Shown here one piece after another: positions 34,897-43,360 of a stretch of 64,000 nt of DNA (positions within the stretch are counted from its first letter, which is position 1; each line of letters starts with the position of its first letter). The notes under the pieces were generated by a model, which was not told where the DNA came from, did no database searches, and saw only the letters and a program-made list of their open reading frames with translations. The DNA comes from a virus, in the IMG/VR virus record IMGVR_UViG_3300046616_000314, positions 474,616-538,615 of that record; one strand, given 5' to 3'. A program made the translations under genes and the position numbers.

Positions 34897-36216
34897 ATGG
34901 CTGATAATAGACTTATTCGCTCACCACGTCAGGCTTCAACGGTTTACGGGTTGGACGGTAATACCGTCCCCCGTAAGAAGTCGCTTTTTTATGTTCGTTT
35001 CCGACGTTCGTCAAACGGGCAAAATAGTAGTGAATGGCAACAAAATTTAGGTTTCATCGTAAAGTCGATTGATCGTCCTTCGGTGCAACCTAATATTGAG
35101 GAGCTAAATCAATACAATAAGCGTCGTCAAGTCACGACAGGGTTTAAGCTACAAGCTATCCGCATGTCTCTATATGATACTGCGGATAGCCTTGTCATGC
35201 GTATGTGGGATGAATATACCCGCTGGTATTTTGGTGACTTCAACCAAGAAGATGACCGTTATTTCAAGTATGACGTTACGTCTGATGAAATGCTGAACAA
35301 CAACGGCGCCGGTTTCGGTTACGTACCTCGTTCGGGATTAGCAGACGAATTGGATTTGAATTCACAATTTTTCTTTGATGCAATCGAAGTCTACCAAGTC
35401 TTCGGTGGATATTTCACGCAATTTGACTTGATCCATCCTAAGATTTCGACTTTCGATCCCGATGATTTCGACTTCGAAAACACCACGCCTTCTACTATTC
35501 AGATGACTTTGAATTATGAGGCTATCAATTATCGCAACAGCGGCGCCCCTCTACCGATCAGTTCTAACGAACAAATCAGTGCAGCTTTCAATCAACAGTT
35601 TGATGGCAACACAATTGATACCGGTGATATTCCATCGAACAAACTGACACGTTTCAGTCAACCGGCTAGTCCGCCTAATTCTTCTTCTATTTTCGCGGAT
35701 TTGTCAGGCTCCACAAACATTGGTTCGATCATGCGCAAGACATCATCGACCGTGGGTAGCGGCGTCCTGGGGGTGTTTGGGAACTATGACTTCGGAGCCC
35801 TCGCCACCGGAGTCGCTAACAATCTCGCGGGTAGCAATGATCCGAAGACTCGTAGCCTCGCGGTTGATGTCGCATACCTCGCTAAGGGTAGTCGTACGCT
35901 TGCTACGGCGTTGAATGTTGGCAAGACACTCAATCCCGCCGGTATTTCTGGCGTGAATGTAGCGGCTGGTTCTGCTGCATTGACTGCGGCTGGATCGACT
36001 AAAAACAACGCTTATGCCAACAAATATGTAAACAGTCAGCTTTTGAGTGGCGTGATTTCTTCCGCGATTATTGGCGGAAAAGATTCCAAATCACAAATTC
36101 TTTCTCAGGCGTCTTCGCTAGCTAGTAGTTCTGGGCTTGCTTTGAATTCACAAAGCATCGGAATTATTAATTCATTGCGCCCCGTTATTAGCCAGATTGG
36201 CTTCAACAAAGGATAA
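34897..36216 (+). CDS. Tube-like baseplate protein (tube initiator type, gp54/gp48-like)
   Basis: 439 residues. The first ~230 residues have the same fold signature as gp19: FIVKSIDRPSVQPNIEELNQYN, a long helix-containing insertion, FFFDAIEVYQVFGG and TIQMTLNYEAINY at the expected end. The remaining ~200 residues are Ser/Ala/Asn/Gly-rich and helical. A tube paralogue with an extension directly after gp19 fits a baseplate protein that nucleates the tube (T4 gp54 or gp48 role). The assignment is by pattern and position, not close identity. Confidence 0.75.
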   Translation: MADNRLIRSPRQASTVYGLDGNTVPRKKSLFYVRFRRSSNGQNSSEWQQNLGFIVKSIDRPSVQPNIEELNQYNKRRQVTTGFKLQAIRMSLYDTADSLVMRMWDEYTRWYFGDFNQEDDRYFKYDVTSDEMLNNNGAGFGYVPRSGLADELDLNSQFFFDAIEVYQVFGGYFTQFDLIHPKISTFDPDDFDFENTTPSTIQMTLNYEAINYRNSGAPLPISSNEQISAAFNQQFDGNTIDTGDIPSNKLTRFSQPASPPNSSSIFADLSGSTNIGSIMRKTSSTVGSGVLGVFGNYDFGALATGVANNLAGSNDPKTRSLAVDVAYLAKGSRTLATALNVGKTLNPAGISGVNVAAGSAALTAAGSTKNNAYANKYVNSQLLSGVISSAIIGGKDSKSQILSQASSLASSSGLALNSQSIGIINSLRPVISQIGFNKG

Positions 36217-36217
36217 T

Positions 36218-36670
36218 ATGCTCGGAAAGAGAACCGCGCACGGAATATTCGTGCCCAAGAACCCACAAAAATATCGCGGAACCAACGCGGATAATATAAC
36301 CTATCGTTCTAGCTGGGAACACACATTCATGAATATGTGTGATGCTCATCCTAATATTGTTCAATGGTCGTCGGAATGTATCTCTGTACCCTATCGTAAC
36401 CCTCTAACCGGGCGATGGAGCATGTACGTTCCCGATTTCTTGATTGTATATATAGATAAGAAAGGTCAGCACCATTCGGAAATGATCGAGATCAAGCCCT
36501 TGAAAGAGACCCCTCTTTTTGAAGGTAAGGTTGGAAAGCAAGTAAAAATTTCACAGGCTATCAATCAAGCCAAGTGGACTGCCGCTCTCCAATTCTGCGT
36601 TAAGCGCGGGATCAAGTTCCGGGTTATGACAGAGAACGATTTGTTCGGATATAAGAGAAAAACTAAATGA
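36218..36670 (+). CDS. 4: Head completion nuclease (T4 gp4-like)
   Basis: 150 residues, the same length as T4 gp4. YRSSWEHTFMNMCDAHPNIVQW, SSECISVPYRNP and YVPDFLIVYIDKKGQHHSEMIEIKP are the TnsA/restriction-endonuclease-like core: Glu near residue 38, Asp of PDF and E-I-K form the active site. gp4 joins heads after packaging and allows tail attachment. ATG 36218 overlaps nothing but begins one base after the preceding stop; an in-frame upstream start lies inside the previous gene. Confidence 0.9.
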   Translation: MLGKRTAHGIFVPKNPQKYRGTNADNITYRSSWEHTFMNMCDAHPNIVQWSSECISVPYRNPLTGRWSMYVPDFLIVYIDKKGQHHSEMIEIKPLKETPLFEGKVGKQVKISQAINQAKWTAALQFCVKRGIKFRVMTENDLFGYKRKTK

Positions 36671-37191
36671 CACAAGGTATTATCAACACACTGAATCTTC
36701 CTAACATGGATGAGCTTTTCGCCGAAGGCGCGGAGAACGCGGAAAACCATGTCGAAATTGAAGATGATGTTGAGACCGAAACCGAATCTTCGGATGGTGA
36801 TGCACTAGTTCTTCAAAAAGCCCAAGAAGTTTTGGGTTTGATGAACGGAAAAGAGCATGGACAAAAGACTAACGAAATCCATGACCAAACACTGAAGCAC
36901 GCACAAGAAATCGTTGATCTTTCGTTCAACGTTGATCAACGTTCGCAACGCGGGCTTCTAGAAGTTGCGGCTTCTTTCTATAAGAATGCCCTGGACGCAG
37001 CCAATTCCAAGCGTGATGCCGAATTGAAAGCCATGAAGCTTGCGCTAGAGAAGCGCAAACTTGACATGGAAGAACATCGCATGAAGGCGGAACTTGGTGA
37101 CAAATCGCTCGCTACGGAAGGTGTCATCGTGGAAAACCGCAACGACATCATCCGTAAGCTGATCGAAATGCGGAACCAAGCAAAACCTTAA
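36667..37191 (+). CDS. 16: Terminase small subunit (T4 gp16-like)
   Basis: 174 residues (T4 gp16 has 164). Acidic N-terminal tail, then a coiled-coil centre (~75-145) with QRGLLEVAASFYKNALDAANSKRDAELKAMKLALEKRK and a C-terminal segment EGVIVENRNDIIRKLIEM. This three-part layout and these segments match phage gp16-type proteins, which recognise DNA and stimulate the gp17 motor. Start overlaps the gp4 stop (ATGA). Unlike in T4, gene 17 is not adjacent but 11.5 kb downstream. Confidence 0.75.
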   Translation: MTQGIINTLNLPNMDELFAEGAENAENHVEIEDDVETETESSDGDALVLQKAQEVLGLMNGKEHGQKTNEIHDQTLKHAQEIVDLSFNVDQRSQRGLLEVAASFYKNALDAANSKRDAELKAMKLALEKRKLDMEEHRMKAELGDKSLATEGVIVENRNDIIRKLIEMRNQAKP

Positions 37192-37847
37192 AGGCGGTTT
37201 TTCATCTTTTGCATGATGACGAGCGATTCCCAATCGCATTCGAACATAGTCAATTCGTATGCATACCCGTTAGTACCACGCGATCCGCCCGTTCCTGAAA
37301 AAAGCCCGGTGTTGTTCAAGATGTCACTTCCACTAGCGGAATCGTGATATCCAGCACCTTCGGGTTTCCGAATGACGAAACTGATTCTACCAGACCAACC
37401 AAGTAGTTTTTCGGCGCCACTTGGATTATTGTTATCACGCCTCAGTGGACGCCCCAAACGCAAAGGGCGAGCCCAATAAGTAGTCTGATATCCGTAATGA
37501 ATATCCGAGATTTCGAAATTCGTGATCTTGGTTTTGCGTACAAATTCGCGCCGTTTTTGTTGGCTCTTGGTCAGCTTCCCCTTCGGGGTGCCATACCGGA
37601 ATTCTTCATTGGCTAGATAGTTCTCCATGATGACATGAGAATTATCTTCCATCCACTTACAGATTTCCGTGAACGACCCACACCCGCGCAGTTCGTCCAT
37701 TTTCTCGTCAAGTGCCCTGCGAATGCTCGCAATACGCTCATCGTAGCGACGCTTCCAATAGCGATCACAGGAATATCGCGCATACTCTTCGCGAGTGGCG
37801 AAAAATTCCTGAGTTTTAGGGCAACGATACGCAGTGACACGCGGCAT
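37188..37847 (-). CDS. Hypothetical early protein
   Basis: 219 residues, basic. The N-terminus (YRCPKTQEFFATREEYARYSCDRYWKRR) has a Cys-Pro-x-Thr zinc-ribbon-like start but only scattered cysteines. The C-terminal half holds a Gly/Ser-rich loop (GLFSGTGGSRGTNGYAYELTMFECDW). GAGG ribosome-binding site and early promoter on the minus strand. Ends overlap gp16 by 4 nt. Not recognised. Confidence 0.75.
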   Translation of the reverse strand: MPRVTAYRCPKTQEFFATREEYARYSCDRYWKRRYDERIASIRRALDEKMDELRGCGSFTEICKWMEDNSHVIMENYLANEEFRYGTPKGKLTKSQQKRREFVRKTKITNFEISDIHYGYQTTYWARPLRLGRPLRRDNNNPSGAEKLLGWSGRISFVIRKPEGAGYHDSASGSDILNNTGLFSGTGGSRGTNGYAYELTMFECDWESLVIMQKMKNRL

Positions 37848-37872
37848 AGGAAATCCTCATTAATATGGGTGC

Positions 37873-37900
37873 AATCTAGCAAAACATATTGAAAAGTCAA
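37873..37900 (-). promoter_or_regulatory. Early promoter (minus)
   Basis: Minus-strand TTGACT (37900-37895), 16 nt, TAGATT (37878-37873). Confidence 0.65.
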
Positions 37901-37905
37901 GTCGA

Positions 37906-37912
37906 ATAAATA
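37906..37912 (+). promoter_or_regulatory. Late promoter element ATAAATA
   Basis: ATAAATA 29 nt before ATG 37941, divergent from the early promoter alongside. Confidence 0.65.
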
Positions 37913-37940
37913 TAAGATAGTTTTTAGGAACGCCATAATC

Positions 37941-38720
37941 ATGTCTATTAAGAAGTATCTCGCCGAGGGCGAAAAGCACTACCAATATCGTTTGAAGACG
38001 GTTATGAAGTTGGACGACGACGCAATGGATCGCGTCGAACGTGTTCTGTTGAAGCACCTTCCGGTGGACATTAGCCGTCCTAAGAAGATGATGTTCCAAG
38101 CCCGTCCTCTAGATTTCACCAACGTCGAAAACGCTGAAATTTATTTCGTGGATTTCACCCTAGAGCTTCCCGCTTCTCCTAACGTTTTGGAGAGCGAAAT
38201 TCGTATCGCTCTGAAAGCACCGGCTCCCTATGTCATCGTTCGTGGTTTCAATGACCCGACCGCTCTTGAGCAAAACTTGCTGGACGCAGAAGGCGCCATG
38301 GCAATCGCTGCTGCAAAAGAAGGTATGACCCCTGGCGCCCTGATGGACGAAGGTAATTACGCTGATGGTGATGAACCGGAAACTCCGTTGTACGGCGATG
38401 CATACAACGCAAAACTAAAAGACTATCTGCGTACGATCCAAAAAGATGATCCGACCAACAAGAAGATCGATGCTCCGAATGCTCTCTTCAAGTGGATGGA
38501 TATGCCCAAGGATGGTGCCGATGACAACATGGCGTTCAACAACGGCATCAAAGACGCCCCTGGTCTCGGTAAGGCTGGCACAAAAGAAAAGCCGGTTGAA
38601 ACTTCGCCGGAAGGAAATCTTGACGATACACAGAAGCGTTACAAGCGTCTCTACGGTAAGGATGGTACTCGCGTAGCATTGACCCGTACTAGTGATGAAG
38701 TTCGCAAGGGTGGCAACTAA
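37941..38720 (+). CDS. Virion-associated protein candidate
   Basis: 259 residues. The first ~100 residues (YQYRLKTVMKLDDDAMDRVERVLLKHLPVDISRP, YFVDFTLELPASPNVLESEIRIALKAP) form an alpha/beta domain. The rest is charged and probably extended (DEPETPLYGDAYNAKLKDY, TSPEGNLDDTQKRYKRLYG). Proteins of this pattern are found in structural clusters of T4-like phages. Late promoter upstream; overlaps the next start by one base (TAATG). Confidence 0.75.
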   Translation: MSIKKYLAEGEKHYQYRLKTVMKLDDDAMDRVERVLLKHLPVDISRPKKMMFQARPLDFTNVENAEIYFVDFTLELPASPNVLESEIRIALKAPAPYVIVRGFNDPTALEQNLLDAEGAMAIAAAKEGMTPGALMDEGNYADGDEPETPLYGDAYNAKLKDYLRTIQKDDPTNKKIDAPNALFKWMDMPKDGADDNMAFNNGIKDAPGLGKAGTKEKPVETSPEGNLDDTQKRYKRLYGKDGTRVALTRTSDEVRKGGN

Positions 38721-39547
38721 TGGCTGATATGCGCTCTCTTCTGCGGATTGTCGAAGGTTGGGAAAAAACCAAGACGAATATGCCGCAACGAATGACATCG
38801 GGACGGTATTCGGACAACCCGATGAAGGATGCTGCTGGTCAGGAATTCCGTAACACGTCACCGCGTTATGCAGATAACCCATTGAAAGAAGACAACGAAT
38901 TTCCTCAATACCCCCAAGAAACATTGGACACGCTTCGTGGTCTATTGAATTCCATTGGTGTTGAAGATGATCGTATTGCCCGTGGTGTTGAATTGCAGCC
39001 TTCGGGTTATGCGAAGATCGCGGGAACCATGGGTATTCATCAAAAAGATGTCGTTCGTATGATCGCATTCTTGCGTACCGATCTCCAAGACGATGAAGAA
39101 CAATTGGACGAATCCGAAGACCCGCGTTTTACCTATGAAAAAGACATCATCGGAAACGTAACGGTTCGTGACACCATCACCGGTAAAGAAGAATATATCC
39201 AAGGCGAGCCCGCTTCACAGTTGCTCAATCGTTTGAAGTCAGGTACAGATGAGCAACAATTGCTTAGCTTGTATTTCAAGGATGAGCCTCACGAACTGCA
39301 TGAGGATGACAATTTGTTTAGCCCGTCTGATGACAATTTTGAAGACGAAATCAACAGCAAAAGCGGTTCATACAATTTCCCCTGGAACATTGGTGACGAA
39401 CATGGCACGGCTACGGCGACCTATACCGATGATGGAAAGATCAAGGTAGTCAGCCTACGTGACGAAGAGGGTCATGAGCTTCAGATGGACCCGGCTATCA
39501 AAGACCAAATTCTTCAACAAGCTATTTCGTTTATTTCAGAGGTATAA
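38720..39547 (+). CDS. Virion-associated protein candidate, acidic
   Basis: 275 residues, highly acidic, co-translated with the previous gene. The N-terminus holds two similar segments (GRYSDNPMKD and PRYADNPLKED), a possible short repeat. The middle has a helical module (SGYAKIAGTMGIHQKDVVRMIAFL). The C-terminus (TATATYTDDGKIKVVSLRDEEGHEL) is a small beta domain. Likely a late structural or assembly protein, by position. No close family recognised. Confidence 0.75.
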   Translation: MADMRSLLRIVEGWEKTKTNMPQRMTSGRYSDNPMKDAAGQEFRNTSPRYADNPLKEDNEFPQYPQETLDTLRGLLNSIGVEDDRIARGVELQPSGYAKIAGTMGIHQKDVVRMIAFLRTDLQDDEEQLDESEDPRFTYEKDIIGNVTVRDTITGKEEYIQGEPASQLLNRLKSGTDEQQLLSLYFKDEPHELHEDDNLFSPSDDNFEDEINSKSGSYNFPWNIGDEHGTATATYTDDGKIKVVSLRDEEGHELQMDPAIKDQILQQAISFISEV

Positions 39548-39548
39548 T

Positions 39549-40532
39549 ATGTATATCAAGGAATTGTTTGAAGACGTTACGCCTTCTGATAACGAATCAA
39601 TTCTTTATCACGGCATGAGCTTTACTCGTGCAGTCGGTGCGATGATGGACAATTCCATTCATGGTCCTTCTGGTGGAGTGACTATGTTTACGGATATGTC
39701 GGCTGCTAAAAAGCAAGCTCGCGAATCGGTAAAAGACCCCAAAAATCTGTATGGTGCGATTGGTGCCATTTCAGCCAAGGTCGAAAACGAACTTCCTCCG
39801 GTTGGTGTTGTTTTCGAATTGAATGGCTATCGTTTGACCAAGGGATATCATATCCAACCGTTGAACGTCGGTTTCTCGGGCACATACCGGGTCGATGGTG
39901 AGATTCACGAACTGCGTCAATTCATTGAACACTTGGAATATCCCAAGACTGTTGCTCGTGCCTATATCGAACGTCTGGTGCAAGCCGCTGCTGAATTGGG
40001 TGATGATTACGTTGCTCAACGTTTTGTTGCGACCGCAAAAGATTTCATCGGCTCGATCAGCGAAGCATACGATCCCGAAAAAGAAAAAGTTCATTTCGAC
40101 GCCTTGGATCGTACTGGTTTCTATGGTGCGCAAGGTGCAGGCTGCATTATCCTAGCAAAAGACACTGGTCGTTTGCTGTTTAATCACCGAAGCAATATGG
40201 TTGAACAACCGGGCACTTGGGGTAACTGGGGTGGAGCAATTGATCCTAATGAAGACCCCGCCGTTGCAGCGCGCCGCGAAGTTCAAGAAGAAGCTGAATA
40301 CCACGGTCCTCTAGAACTATTCCCGTTGTTGGTGTTTACAAAGGGTACGTTCCGCTATTCGAATTTCCTCGCTGTCGTAGCTTCAGAATTTGAACCGCAA
40401 TTGGATTGGGAAAGCCAAGGATATCGTTGGTGTGACTTCGGTGATTTCCCTGAACCGCTGCACTTCGGCATGGTTTCATTGTTCAACGACCCGGCGAGCG
40501 TCGCAACGATCAAATCGCACCTGAAAAAATAG
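39549..40532 (+). CDS. ART-like domain fused to a Nudix hydrolase
   Basis: 327 residues from ATG 39549 (two nt after the previous stop). Residues ~17-125 look like an ADP-ribosyltransferase-type fold seen in phage proteins: ILYHGMSF (His21), GGVTMFTD (~42-49), PVGVVFELNGYRLTKGYHIQPLN, and RVDGEIHELRQFI (Glu118/121), i.e. the order H…S/T-Y…E. Residues ~195-327 are a Nudix hydrolase with an intact box, G229-x5-E235-x7-REVQEE (243-248). Nudix enzymes hydrolyse nucleoside diphosphates linked to other groups, including ADP-ribose and NAD-capped RNA. The combination in one chain is unusual. Catalysis of the first domain is inferred from pattern only. Confidence 0.75.
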   Translation: MYIKELFEDVTPSDNESILYHGMSFTRAVGAMMDNSIHGPSGGVTMFTDMSAAKKQARESVKDPKNLYGAIGAISAKVENELPPVGVVFELNGYRLTKGYHIQPLNVGFSGTYRVDGEIHELRQFIEHLEYPKTVARAYIERLVQAAAELGDDYVAQRFVATAKDFIGSISEAYDPEKEKVHFDALDRTGFYGAQGAGCIILAKDTGRLLFNHRSNMVEQPGTWGNWGGAIDPNEDPAVAARREVQEEAEYHGPLELFPLLVFTKGTFRYSNFLAVVASEFEPQLDWESQGYRWCDFGDFPEPLHFGMVSLFNDPASVATIKSHLKK

Positions 40533-40556
40533 TAGCATTTAAAATTTAAATTTCGT

Positions 40557-40593
40557 ATAGGGCGCCCCTGAGTAATTTCTTGAGGCGCCCTAT
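40557..40593 (+). promoter_or_regulatory. Hairpin covering the start codon of the zinc-finger gene
   Basis: atagggcgcc (40557-40566) is perfectly complementary to ggcgccctat (40584-40593), whose last two bases are the A and T of ATG 40592. The TGAGG ribosome-binding site is in the loop/stem junction. No T-run follows, so it looks like a translational hairpin more than a terminator. Confidence 0.55.
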
Positions 40594-40897
40594 GACTGTT
40601 ACCCTGGCTCAAAGCGAATTGGCAAAGACCGTGCCTTGCGGGCATTGTGAAGCTAAGGCAGGGCATTCATGTGTTGATTGGCGAAAGAAGCCGATCCGTT
40701 ACTCGCATTCGTCGCGCGTTCTCCAAGCACAAAAGCAAGACGTATCCAAAGATGAATGGACGCCTCAACCTACTCTAAATAATTTTGCTGGCGATATTGA
40801 TACGCTGGTATCTCGTCTGATGGAATTGAAGGCGAAGGGCTTTCAAAACGTTGCCGTTCAAGGCGGTTATTACACCGCTCTGGTTTCCGCAAACTGA
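40592..40897 (+). CDS. Small protein with phage-type zinc-binding motif
   Basis: 101 residues. VPCGHCEAKAGHSCVDWRKKPIRYSHSSRV (about residues 15-45, C-x2-C…C…H) matches the CP-x-C-x-A-x-x-G-x-x-C…H-x-x-R zinc finger found in small phage DNA-binding proteins. The C-terminal helix (DIDTLVSRLMELKAKGFQNVAVQGGYYTALV) is separate. ATG 40592 is preceded by TGAGG; an in-frame TTG twelve nt upstream would overlap that site. The start codon lies in a strong hairpin. Confidence 0.75.
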   Translation: MTVTLAQSELAKTVPCGHCEAKAGHSCVDWRKKPIRYSHSSRVLQAQKQDVSKDEWTPQPTLNNFAGDIDTLVSRLMELKAKGFQNVAVQGGYYTALVSAN

Positions 40898-40962
40898 CCA
40901 AAATTTTCATGGAATTTGGTGGTTTCGTGTGCTAACGTCACCGTCTGGTTTGGGATTCCAAA

Positions 40963-41343
40963 ATGTCTGATATTGAAAACGCTCGCGGTACAACTTTCCT
41001 TAATGAAATGGGTGACATCGAAATCACCTGGGAACCCGCGCAAGATGCAGCCATGCGCGAGATCATCGAAAAGAAAATGAGCGAAGGTGTTCGCTTTATG
41101 ATTCTTGCCCCGATTTTGGGTACGTTCCTGAAAGCCAAGCGTCGCATCAAATCGGTTGACGAACTTCAGACGCTAAGCATCCGTGTCAAGGACCCGGATA
41201 TTGAAGCCCTGTTCAAGGCTGGCAAGGTGTCTCTTGAACGCGCTGAAAACACCGGGACGATCAACCCGGTTGGCTACGCGAAGACTGCGGATGATGCCGT
41301 TAAAAACCGCACTGTGGCTGTCAAAGCCTATCAAGGTGGCTGA
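40963..41343 (+). CDS. Hypothetical protein
   Basis: 126 residues, alpha/beta, with MREIIEKKMSEGVRFMILAPILGTFLKAKRRIKSVDELQ in the middle. No recognised motif. The stop overlaps the next ATG (TGATG), so it is coupled to the 418-residue protein that follows. Only a weak ribosome-binding site is visible. Confidence 0.75.
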   Translation: MSDIENARGTTFLNEMGDIEITWEPAQDAAMREIIEKKMSEGVRFMILAPILGTFLKAKRRIKSVDELQTLSIRVKDPDIEALFKAGKVSLERAENTGTINPVGYAKTADDAVKNRTVAVKAYQGG

Positions 41344-42599
41344 TGCCCGCTCCTGATGTTGCTTATTTTCTAGATTGTTCGGTGCAATGCGGACATATGG
41401 GTGGTGATACCTATCACTACTTTATGAACGTGTGTCCTGACACCAACGAGATTCTAGACAATTACGACAAACTGGAACGCCCGCCGGGCGAACGCCATAT
41501 GCATACCCTATTGGATATGGGTCTCTATCATGAAGACCTGTATCTGAATTGGCGGCATCACAACCGCCAAGACTCTGTAATCGCATCCTTCAATGGAATG
41601 CGCCCCGTTTCCTATACCATTAAGGAACTGGGTTTGACTGCGGTCAACGAACTATACTCGCTAGGTAAAGAGAACCTAGATCGCCCCGGTATGGAACACT
41701 TGCAAGCCAAATACAAATTTGAAACTTGTATTGCTTTGCAGCGTCGATCCATTGCACGCTCGCACGCGGATATGTCGCAACTTTCTACGACAGAAATTCG
41801 GGCGATCCGATTGGATTCCGATGCCCGTGAACGTCAGCAAATGATCGCTGCGCAAGAAGCGCGCAATCAGTATATCAATCCCAATGCACTTCCTGCCCTT
41901 CCCGATGAGGAATGGAATGACGGGCGATGGACACCCACGCCGAAACTAACCGGACCTGAACTGGTTCGTGCTCAACGTTTGCTCCAAGATAAAAACCGGC
42001 GCGTTGTCAAACGAAGCATTAAATTTTTTGAAAAGCTGGTTGGTTCAACGACTGCCCGATTGCTGATTTCTGGCGACAGAATTCGTATTGAGGGTAAGCA
42101 TGGCGTTTATGAAATCAAGAAATCTGGCACGCTGACTGCCGCCCACGGTGCAGCGCGATTGTCTGTGTTCACAAAGAAAAATGATCTGCATCTTTGTGAC
42201 GTGTGCATTTACACACCTAATGTTCCGATGCTTGATCACGTCGCCGCGATGATTATGGATATACAGTGCGGCAACGAAGAACAAATTCTATCAATCGGCA
42301 ATCCTTACAACGTGTCGGTACATGCGCGCGAACAGGATTGGCTCGTTCCATTTTTGCCAAAACAAACCCTTGGTGTGAACGGAATTATTTTTGCGGACCA
42401 TATTACCGCTGGAATGATAACCGGAAATCAAATGCTTGCGTATGGTCCTCGTGAGCTTGAAGACCCGAAAGCCATCGCAGAGCGGGTCCGTATCCAAACA
42501 CTTCTCCGAAAGAGTGTTAGTAAATATTTGTACAACGAACTGATTGATGATTTCGCCGATAGTTATCGCAAAGTCATGGCGTACGCCGAACCATATTAG
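41343..42599 (+). CDS. Hypothetical protein, 418 residues
   Basis: Soluble, alpha/beta, with several Cys/His clusters (DCSVQCGHMGGDTYHYFMNVC; LHLCDVCIYTPNVPMLDHV) that could bind metal. The region ~245-310 (GDRIRIEGKHGVYEIKKSGTL…HGAARLSVFTKKNDLHLCDVC) reads like a small beta domain. The first ~120 residues contain GERHMHTLLDMGLYHEDLYLNWRHHNRQ. I do not recognise the family. It is translationally coupled to the preceding gene and ends before an early promoter. Confidence 0.75.
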   Translation: MPAPDVAYFLDCSVQCGHMGGDTYHYFMNVCPDTNEILDNYDKLERPPGERHMHTLLDMGLYHEDLYLNWRHHNRQDSVIASFNGMRPVSYTIKELGLTAVNELYSLGKENLDRPGMEHLQAKYKFETCIALQRRSIARSHADMSQLSTTEIRAIRLDSDARERQQMIAAQEARNQYINPNALPALPDEEWNDGRWTPTPKLTGPELVRAQRLLQDKNRRVVKRSIKFFEKLVGSTTARLLISGDRIRIEGKHGVYEIKKSGTLTAAHGAARLSVFTKKNDLHLCDVCIYTPNVPMLDHVAAMIMDIQCGNEEQILSIGNPYNVSVHAREQDWLVPFLPKQTLGVNGIIFADHITAGMITGNQMLAYGPRELEDPKAIAERVRIQTLLRKSVSKYLYNELIDDFADSYRKVMAYAEPY

Positions 42600-42602
42600 T
42601 GC

Positions 42603-42630
42603 TTGACAAATTTCGTAGCACGTATAGATT
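42603..42630 (+). promoter_or_regulatory. Early promoter
   Basis: TTGACA (42603-42608), 16 nt, TAGATT (42625-42630). Drives the 42664-45197 operon. Confidence 0.7.
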
Positions 42631-42663
42631 ACCGATATTCTTTGATGGTTTCGGGAGATATGC

Positions 42664-43359
42664 GTGGAAAAGACCCTCGGACAAATTGCCGCTGAAGCCA
42701 TCGCCGCTGGTAAGCTGGCTGAAGCTGCGGCAACGGTAGACGAAGCCGAAGCGCATCAGCGCAAGATCGCTCTCGCTGTTGAACGTGCCAAGAATTTCGT
42801 TTCCGAAGCCAAGGAACGCATCAGCGGCGCCATCATGTCGAATCGCAAGATTCCCGCCATCAAGGTTCTTCCGTCGCTCCGGGTTTATAGCCCCAAGCGC
42901 GATGATGTTGGCGTTCGCGTCGGCGGCGATATGCTGTTTCCTCACGCCTCGGAACAATATGCCGAACTGGTTCGCTGGGGTGCCGAAAACGATCTCGATA
43001 TCACGCTTCAAAATCAACACGATGGCGTAGGTATGGAAGACTGGTACGTCGTCCACACGGTTCCGACTGTCTTGCTCAATAAGAAGCGCGATGCCTACTT
43101 CGCTGCCCTGAAGGGGCATGACGTAAATGGCAAGAACGCCAACCCGACCATCTTCGTCAAGCTGCTGAAGAGTGACAATAAGGTCATTCAGTATCCGGCT
43201 TTGGGTCTTCTGGAAATCCATGAGAAGACTTCGGATGCGCTGATCAACGTCGCGACCTTCCGTCAACTGAACAAGGACGGCACGCTTGGTGCCAAGGTCG
43301 GCGCCAGCCGCCCGGTGTTCGAATTCGACTCCGCTATCCTGACCGAGGGTCTGAAGTAA
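42664..43359 (+). CDS. Early hypothetical protein, first gene of the TPM/LemA-like operon
   Basis: 231 residues, GTG start with GGGAGA ~7 nt upstream (the nearby ATG is in another frame). The N-terminal ~50 residues are an Ala-rich helix (AAEAIAAGKLAEAAATVDEAEAHQRKIAL). The rest is alpha/beta (DWYVVHTVPTVLLNKKRDAYFAALKGHDVNG). GC-rich, host-like codon use. No family recognised. Confidence 0.75.
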   Translation: MEKTLGQIAAEAIAAGKLAEAAATVDEAEAHQRKIALAVERAKNFVSEAKERISGAIMSNRKIPAIKVLPSLRVYSPKRDDVGVRVGGDMLFPHASEQYAELVRWGAENDLDITLQNQHDGVGMEDWYVVHTVPTVLLNKKRDAYFAALKGHDVNGKNANPTIFVKLLKSDNKVIQYPALGLLEIHEKTSDALINVATFRQLNKDGTLGAKVGASRPVFEFDSAILTEGLK

Positions 43360-43360
43360 C

